From NCBI GenBank assembly GCA_949752745.1, contig OX457031.1, positions 50,275,188 through 50,339,187 on the forward strand: a DNA stretch of 64,000 nucleotides, written 5' to 3'. The translations under genes were made by a program, and so were the position numbers. Below, in pieces: positions 58,973 through 64,000 of this stretch; within the stretch, counting starts at the first letter, position 1; each line of letters opens with the position of its first letter. The notes beneath the pieces are model-generated. The model was not told the DNA's origin. It searched no databases and saw nothing but the letters and a program-made list of their open reading frames with translations. The stretch is from Protula sp. h YS-2021. Its lineage: Eukaryota; Annelida; Polychaeta; Sabellida; Serpulidae.

Positions 58973-59341
58973 AAACAAACATGTCGTGCAATAAAAATAC
59001 TGTGCAATCAAACATATCGTGCAATCAAGCATGCCGTGCAATGACACATACCGTGCAATCAAACATATCGTGCAATCAAACATGCCGTGCACTCAAACAT
59101 ACCGCGCAATCCAACGGACTACGCGATCAACCACCGTCCACTCAAACGGACTGTGCAATCAAACAGACCCTAGAATCAAACAGAGCTTGCAATCAAACGG
59201 ATTGTGGAATCAAACATACAATGCAATCAAGCATGCCATGCAATCAAACAGACCATGCAATGAAACATACTGTGCATTCAAAGAGAGCGTGCAATAAAAC
59301 ATGCTGTGCCATCAAGCATGCCATGCAAACAAACATACCGT
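58973..59341. repeat. 18-bp tandem array, left part
   Basis: About 20 degenerate units of the type CGTGCAATCAAACATACC. The same array in the same orientation continues at 63820, so it was one array before the foldback element inserted. Confidence 0.8.
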
Positions 59342-59379
59342 AGTAGTTGAAAAGTGGGCATACTAAAACAATATATAAT

Positions 59380-59675
59380 GGGCATACTAAAACAGTGACA
59401 TCATAATGACGTCACGACTGTTTTAGTACGCCTATGGGCATACTAAAACATTGACGTAATAATGACGTCATAATGACGTTACAGGGATAGAACGGGGCTC
59501 CGAAAACAGTGACGTCATAATGACGTCACAGGGGGTGACTTAGAACCAACGTTGGTTAGATCACAGTGACGTCATAATGACGCCACAGGAGGTGACTTAG
59601 AACCAACGTTGGTTAGACCAAGATGAAATTATAATGACGTCACAGGGGATGACTTAGAACCAACATTGGTTCCCC
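59380..59675. repeat. TGACGTCA / ACCAACGTTGGTT array, left arm
   Basis: Repeated CRE-like palindromes TGACGTCATAATGACGTCA spaced by ACTTAGAACCAACGTTGGTT in about four units. The inverse array in the right arm is longer. Confidence 0.85.
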
Positions 59676-59749
59676 ATTCATAATGTACTCATTCATAACA
59701 CTCATTCATAATACACATTCGTAATGCACTCTATGGTCCAGGGTTAGGC

Positions 59750-59830
59750 CGCCCATAGCTTGGCTCGAACGACCAACCTTCCGACCAGGAGTCCGACGCT
59801 CTACCAACTGAGTTATTCCGGAGTACACCA
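59750..59830 (-). repeat. tRNA-like module, left arm
   Basis: On the minus strand there is an A box TAACTCAGTTGG, an anticodon-like arm with CCT at positions 34-36, and a good B box GTTCGAGCC. The anticodon stem pairs 4 of 5; the acceptor stem does not pair. It points out of the element. Confidence 0.6.
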
Positions 59831-59889
59831 GAATGTTTGTGAAAACATGTCATATAAGGCTATAATGCACACATTCATGTCTGGTCCAA

Positions 59890-60295
59890 AACCCCCATGC
59901 TATAGTAGTGGGAAAATGAGGGTTCTAAACGAACTTTAACAAATGTAGTTTTTGAAAACATATTGGGTATAAAATAGGTTTTAGCATTTTACCATGCTAC
60001 TTATTCGAACACTCTGAAGTCATAGTAGTGGGAAAATGAAGGTTCTAAACCAATTTTAACAAATTTAGTTTTTGAAAACATATTAGGCATAAAATAGGTT
60101 TGGCATATTACCATACTATCTTTTCGAACGCCCTGAGGTCATAGTAGTGGATAAATCAGGGTTCTAAACCAACTTTAACAAATGTAGTTTTTGAAAACAT
60201 ATTAAGTATAAAATAGGTTTTAGCATTTTACCATGCTACCTATTCGAACGCTATGAGGTCATAGTAGTGGATAAATCAGGGTTCTAGGCCAACTT
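59890..60295. repeat. 110-120-bp repeats, left arm
   Basis: About four units of CATAGTAGTGGGAAAATGAGG, GTTCTAAACCAACTTTAACA, ATATTGGGTATAAAATAGGT and ACCATGCTACTTATTCGAAC (each part here at most 20 bases). The last unit is broken by the SINE. Confidence 0.8.
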
Positions 60296-60500
60296 TTAAA
60301 AAAAAAAAAAAAAGGGATGGCCGGAAGACTCATTTGTGCTAATTTTGAATTCCGTGGTGGTGAATAATCCTGTGCAGTCGTTTAGCTGAGGCAATTTGAG
60401 CGAAGATCAATCCCCCGCTTTCCACCCCTGGCCGGATTCGAACCAGAGACCATGGGATTACAGGACCAACGCTCTACCGACTGAGCTAACCGTCACCCCC
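60296..60500 (-). mobile_element. tRNA-derived SINE with 16-bp target duplication
   Basis: The minus-strand 5' end is GGGGGTGACGGTTAGCTCAG, with A box TTAGCTCAGTCGG and B box GGTTCGAATCC about 35 bp downstream. A body of about 120 bp follows, and the 3' end is a run of about 15 T (A-run 60299-60313 on the plus strand), a pol III terminator-like tail. GGTTCTAGGCCAACTT flanks it perfectly at 60280-60295 and 60501-60516. It interrupts the last 110-120-bp unit of the foldback arm, so it is the younger insertion. Confidence 0.85.
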
Positions 60501-60619
60501 GGTTCTAGGCCAACTTAGTAGTGTTCTAGACCAGGTGTTCGAATGGCAAGCCCATTCAAAGATGTGTTCGAATGGCAAGCCCATTCCAAAGAGGTGGTCG
60601 AATTACTTTTGGAACATAT

Positions 60620-60875
60620 TACGTCACGGTATTGTTCAACAATTGTTCTACAATTGTTCCAATAAATTGTTCAATAAGTTGTTCAGCGTGCTAAGCATGT
60701 TGTTCAACAAGTTCAACGTGTTCAACATGTTGTTCAACATGTTCAACATGTTCAACATGTTCAATCTGTTCAATATGTTCAACAAGTTGAACATGTTCAA
60801 CATGTTGTTGAACATGTTCGACATGTTGTTGAACAAGCTTAACAGGTTCAACGTGTTGTTCAACAAGTTGTTATG
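60620..60875. repeat. TTCAACATG array, left arm
   Basis: Short words GTTCAACATGTTGTTCAAC, themselves partly palindromic, repeated up to the cargo region. Asn/Phe/Met-rich frames are artefacts. Confidence 0.85.
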
Positions 60876-61217
60876 CTACATACTATGCTATATGCATTAA
60901 CACAATATGAATTTGAAATATTGTTTTTTGCTTTTATTCTCAATAATTGTTATTTTAATTTCGTTTCTATCATAATTGTACATAAGTGTAAATATTTGTA
61001 ATATTCAATAAAATAAGAAAAAAATCACATATTGTGCTTTTCAACTTTTTCATTTTTCTCGAACAGTACTTGAATATAATACATAATAATACAATACTTG
61101 AATATATTACATAATAATACAATACTTGAATATAATACATAATAATACAAAACTTAATTATAATATATGGCATATGATATATGGTTTACGGGAGACATAA
61201 ATTACACAACGCTTAAG

Positions 61218-62004
61218 TTAATAAAATATTACAACATTTATGAAGTCTTTATTATAAAATTTAGTCAAATAAGTCCATTGTTTTTTATCTCTTTCACTCT
61301 GTTCACTGTCCATGCCACTTTCTCCATCATTGCTGTCATTCTCCTTTTCCTTATCTAGTAGCTCTTCAAAGACTGCATTGTTTTTCCTTATAGCCGCCTT
61401 TAGTGCCTTTGAATACTTGTAATGTTTTTCATCAACAAAGTAATTGAAGTCCTCTAAAATCTTTTGATGATGTTGGCTTTGTTCTAGACGTTGGGCATAT
61501 TTGAATAGTCTCATAAACAGTTGTTTTAGTCCATGCTTATAAATTGGTCGAAGGTCATCACTTGCTATTTCACGCGCATCTTCAAGTCCTTGTTCTTCAT
61601 ACTCTAAAACCTTTTCTTGAAATTTGTAATCATAGTCATCGTAGACTTCTTGAACCATATCATGCCAAACAGAGTCTATTTCTGACTCACTTTTAGAGTC
61701 TGTTTCTGACTCACTTTCAGAATCCTGTCATCAGCATCCTCACCACACTGCTCCATATGTTTGAGCAAAGCTTCTTCGCTGTTGTATTATGCACCACATT
61801 CTGTACAAGCTGTGCGTTCTTTTCAGCCATGTTGAAGCTTTTACTTTCCATAGAAGACTCATCTAAATTTTCAGTGATAGGTGGTTTTACAGGGTTTTCC
61901 AAATCCGATTCTTCATCCACTTCTGAAGTGTGAGCATACTTTGAGTGCCGTTTAAGACTTTGTGGCCAATTGTAAGATTTCGAACAAATGTTGCATTTAT
62001 ACAT
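61218..62004 (-). pseudogene. C2H2 zinc-finger cargo protein of the foldback element, frameshifted
   Basis: The minus-strand ATG at 62004-62002 begins a protein with one N-terminal zinc finger: C4, C7, H20, H25 (C-x2-C-x12-H-x4-H) and the typical linker SYNWPQSLKRH. An acidic Glu/Ser/Asp-rich linker follows. The second part, readable from about 61735 down to 61218, has a helical, highly charged domain (VYDDYDYKFQEKVLEYEEQG; LKQLFMRLFKYAQ; FVDEKHYKYSKALKAAIRKN). Frame analysis suggests two small frameshifts near 61775 and 61730, so this copy is probably inactive. A hypothetical protein of this general form (C2H2 plus charged helices) seems familiar from invertebrate genomes, but I cannot name a family or function. 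The gene occupies the whole centre of the element. Confidence 0.6.
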
Positions 62005-62044
62005 CCTTTCGGTTCAACATACACTTTTCCAATGATGAAAAAGT

Positions 62045-62275
62045 CTTTAAACATAGCTTTATATATAACAACTTGTTGAATAACAACTTGTTCAACAACA
62101 TGTTGAACATGTTCAACTTTTTCAACAACATGTTGAACAACTTGTTGAACATATTGAACATATTGAACATGTTGAACAACATGTTGAACATGTTGAACTT
62201 GTTGAACAACATGCTTAGCACGCTGAACAACTTAATGAACAATTTGTTGAACAATTTGTAGAAAAATTGTTGAAC
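62045..62275. repeat. TTGAACATG array, right arm
   Basis: Reverse complement of the left-arm TTCAACATG block: CATGTTGAACAACATGTTGAA words repeated to about 62240, then AACAATTTGTTGAACAATT. The 185-codon minus-strand frame across it is an artefact. Confidence 0.85.
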
Positions 62276-62559
62276 AATACCATGACGTAATATGTTCCAA
62301 AAATAATTCGAACACGTCATTGGAATGGGCTTGCCATTCGAACACATCTTTGAATGGGCTTGCCATTCGAACACATCTTTGAATGGGCTTGCCATTCGAA
62401 CACCTGTTTGAATGGGGGCTTGCCATTCGAACACATGCTTGAATGGGTGCGGTCTTCCTACATAACTAACCAAAGAAAAATATGTAACAAAATAAACATG
62501 CGTAACAAAGAATTTCAAATTTTCCCGCTTACCATGGCATAATATTTTTTTCAAAAACT

Positions 62560-62820
62560 AAATTTGCTAAAGTTGGCCTAGAACCCTGATTTATCTACTA
62601 CTATGACCTCATAGCGTTCGAATAGGTAGCATGGTAAAATGCTAAAACCTACTTTATACCTAATATGTTTTCGATTTATCCACTAGTATGACCTCAGAGT
62701 GTTCGAATAAGTAGCATGGTAAAATGCTAAAACCTATTTTATACCCAATATGTTTTCAAAAACTACATTTGTTAAAGTTGGTTTAGAACCCTCATTTTCC
62801 CCCTACTATAGCATGGGGGT
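62560..62820. repeat. 110-120-bp repeats, right arm
   Basis: Inverse of 59890-60295 with fewer units (about two and a half). Confidence 0.75.
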
Positions 62821-62883
62821 TTTGGCCATGAATGTGTGGATTATAGCCTTGTATGGCATGTTTCCACCAAAAACTCTGGTGTA

Positions 62884-62975
62884 CTCCGGAATAGCTCAGT
62901 TGGTAGAGCGTCGGACTCCTGGTCGGAAGGTTGGTCGTTCTAGCTCAGGTATGGGCGGCCTAACCCTAGACCATA
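62884..62975 (+). repeat. tRNA-like module, right arm
   Basis: A box TAGCTCAGTTGG and a decayed B box GTTCTAGCTC. It is nearly the exact inverse of the left-arm module. It points out of the element. Confidence 0.6.
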
Positions 62976-63049
62976 GAGTGCATTACGAATGTGTATTTTG
63001 AATGAGTGTTATGAATGAGTACATTATGAATGGGGAACCAATATTGGTT

Positions 63050-63770
63050 CTAAGTCATCCCCTGTGACGTCATTATAACGTCACCTTGGTCCAACCAACG
63101 TTGGTTCTAAGTCACCTCCTGTGACGTCATTATGATGTCACTGTGGTGGAACAAGCGCTGGTTTTAAGTCACCCGCTGTGACGTCATTATGACGTCACTG
63201 TGGCCTAACCAACGTTGGTTCTAAGTCACCCCTGTGACGTCATTATGACATCACTGTGGTGGAACCAATGTTGGTTCTAAGTCATCCCCTGTGACGTCAT
63301 TATGACGTCACTGTGGCCTAACCAACGTTGGTTCTAAGTCACCCCTGTGACGTCATTATGACATCACTGTGGTGGAACCAATGTTGGTTCTAAGTCATAC
63401 CCTGGGGCGTCATTATGACGTCACTGTGGTCTAACCAACGTTGGTTCTAAGTAACCCCCCTGTGGCGTCATTATGACATCACTTTGGTGGAACAAATGTT
63501 GGTTCTAAGTCATCCCCTGTGACGTCATTATGACGTCACTGTGGTCTAACCAACGTTCGTTCTAAGTCACCGCCTGTGACGTCATTATGACGTCACTGTT
63601 TTCGGAGCCCAGTTCTATCCCTGTGACGTCATTGTGACGTCTTTATTACGTCACTGTTTTAGTATGCCCATGGGCGTTCTAAAACAGCCATGACGTCATT
63701 ATGACGTCACTGTTTTAGTATGCCCATGTTCGTACTAAAACAGTCATGACGTTATTATGACTTCACTCTT
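63050..63770. repeat. TGACGTCA / ACCAACGTTGGTT array, right arm
   Basis: About nine units near 58-60 bp, each with GTGACGTCATTATGACGTCAC and AACCAACGTTGGTTCTAAGT, with regular alternation between TGGTGGAACCAATG and TGGCCTAACCAACG forms. The outer part has GTTTTAGTATGCCCATG blocks. Confidence 0.85.
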
Positions 63771-63819
63771 TTAGTATGCGCATTATTTATTGCTTTGGTA
63801 TGCCCACTTATCAACTACT

Positions 63820-63932
63820 TACCGTGCAATCAAACAGACCGTGAGATGAAACAGAGCGTGCAATGAAACAAGCCCTGCAATCTCACAAATACCGTGCAAC
63901 CAAAGAGAGCGTGCAATCCAACAAACACACGT
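63820..63932. repeat. 18-bp tandem array, right part
   Basis: Continuation of 58973-59341 (ACCGTGCAATCAAACAG and variants), the same orientation. The last 68 bases of the window are unrelated. Confidence 0.75.
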
Positions 63933-64000
63933 CGGGTTGCAGATCAAAGGCGAAGCGGGTTTTTTTATTTGCCGCAGGACTAAGAAGGGTTTCGCAAAGT

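Larger units (their letters stand above)
59342..63819. mobile_element. Foldback-type element with long modular inverted arms
   Basis: About 4.48 kb. Ends are AGTAGTTGAAAAGTGGGCAT on the left and the reverse complement of AGTAGTTGATAAGTGGGCAT on the right. TACCGT flanks it on both sides (59336-59341 and 63820-63825). This could be a 6-bp target duplication, but TACCGT is also part of the 18-bp array unit. Each arm has, from outside inwards: GTACTAAAACAG blocks, a TGACGTCA/ACCAACGTTGGTT array, an ATGAATGAGTAC block, a tRNA-like module pointing outwards, 110-120-bp repeats with CATAGTAGTGG, a TTCGAATGGCAAGCCC block and a TTCAACATG block. The centre (about 60876-62044) carries a C2H2 zinc-finger gene. 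No transposase is seen. The superfamily is unknown; the architecture resembles foldback/TU elements. Confidence 0.75.

Noticed and set aside
58973..59341. CRISPR-like array of short repeats
   Set aside because: Units are contiguous, degenerate, 18 bp, without unique spacers, and the genome is eukaryotic.
60415..60500. A functional tRNA gene on the minus strand
   Set aside because: A and B boxes are good, but anticodon and acceptor stems do not pair, and the unit continues into a SINE body with target duplication.
61997..62554. 185-codon minus-strand frame with FEWQAHSKMCSNGKPI repeats
   Set aside because: Translation of the TTCGAATGGCAAGCCC and TTGAACATG repeat blocks; similar artefact frames occur in the left arm.

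Overview
This is a window of a repeat-rich animal genome, most likely a marine invertebrate. The single recognisable host gene is an intronless-CDS NeuroD-family bHLH gene on the minus strand (44515-45621). Its sequence after the bHLH domain looks lophotrochozoan, perhaps molluscan, but the species cannot be fixed from the window. The rest is mobile elements, minisatellites, microsatellites and AT-rich sequence without recognisable genes.

Layout. 1-8.7 kb: AT-rich sequence, a fragment of a foldback-like repeat (920-2087), two CGACGTCGG-rich MITE-like repeats, a 31-bp minisatellite (4384-5823), a C-rich element with a 9-bp target duplication, and the broken 3' end of a MULE-type transposase. 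10.35-18.33 kb: DIRS retrotransposon copy 1 (damaged gag, dead reverse transcriptase, intact tyrosine recombinase). 19.9-22 kb: a 44-bp minisatellite split by a pearl/Helentron-like element. 23.99-32.06 kb: DIRS copy 2, with all frames open. 39.6-42.4 kb: two more pearl/Helentron-like copies on the minus strand with microsatellites between them. 42.4-46.7 kb: the NeuroD locus with a predicted TATA promoter and 5'UTR intron. 48.9-49.7 kb: a minisatellite. 51.7-56.8 kb: several MITEs ending CGGTGTAA/TTACACCG. 58.97-63.93 kb: an 18-bp-period array interrupted by a 4.5-kb foldback-type element (59342-63819). That element carries a C2H2 zinc-finger gene, long modular inverted arms rich in TGACGTCA, outward-facing tRNA-like modules, and a tRNA-derived SINE nested inside with a perfect 16-bp target duplication.

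The main finding concerns the two DIRS elements. In both, the Gag stop codon overlaps a splice-donor-like CAG|GTAG. A splice acceptor with a pyrimidine-rich tract lies 15-18 nt after the recombinase stop. Joining them (about 3.1 kb removed) replaces the Gag stop by an arginine codon and continues in frame into a conserved basic Lys/Gly tail of 31-33 residues. This is not readthrough of the recombinase ORF, because the frame differs. The elements therefore appear to treat the whole RT-RNase H-recombinase region as a retained intron and to make a second, long-tailed Gag by splicing. Both copies also have a plausible 5'UTR intron and an element-specific set of short hairpin words in the 5' and 3' untranslated regions.
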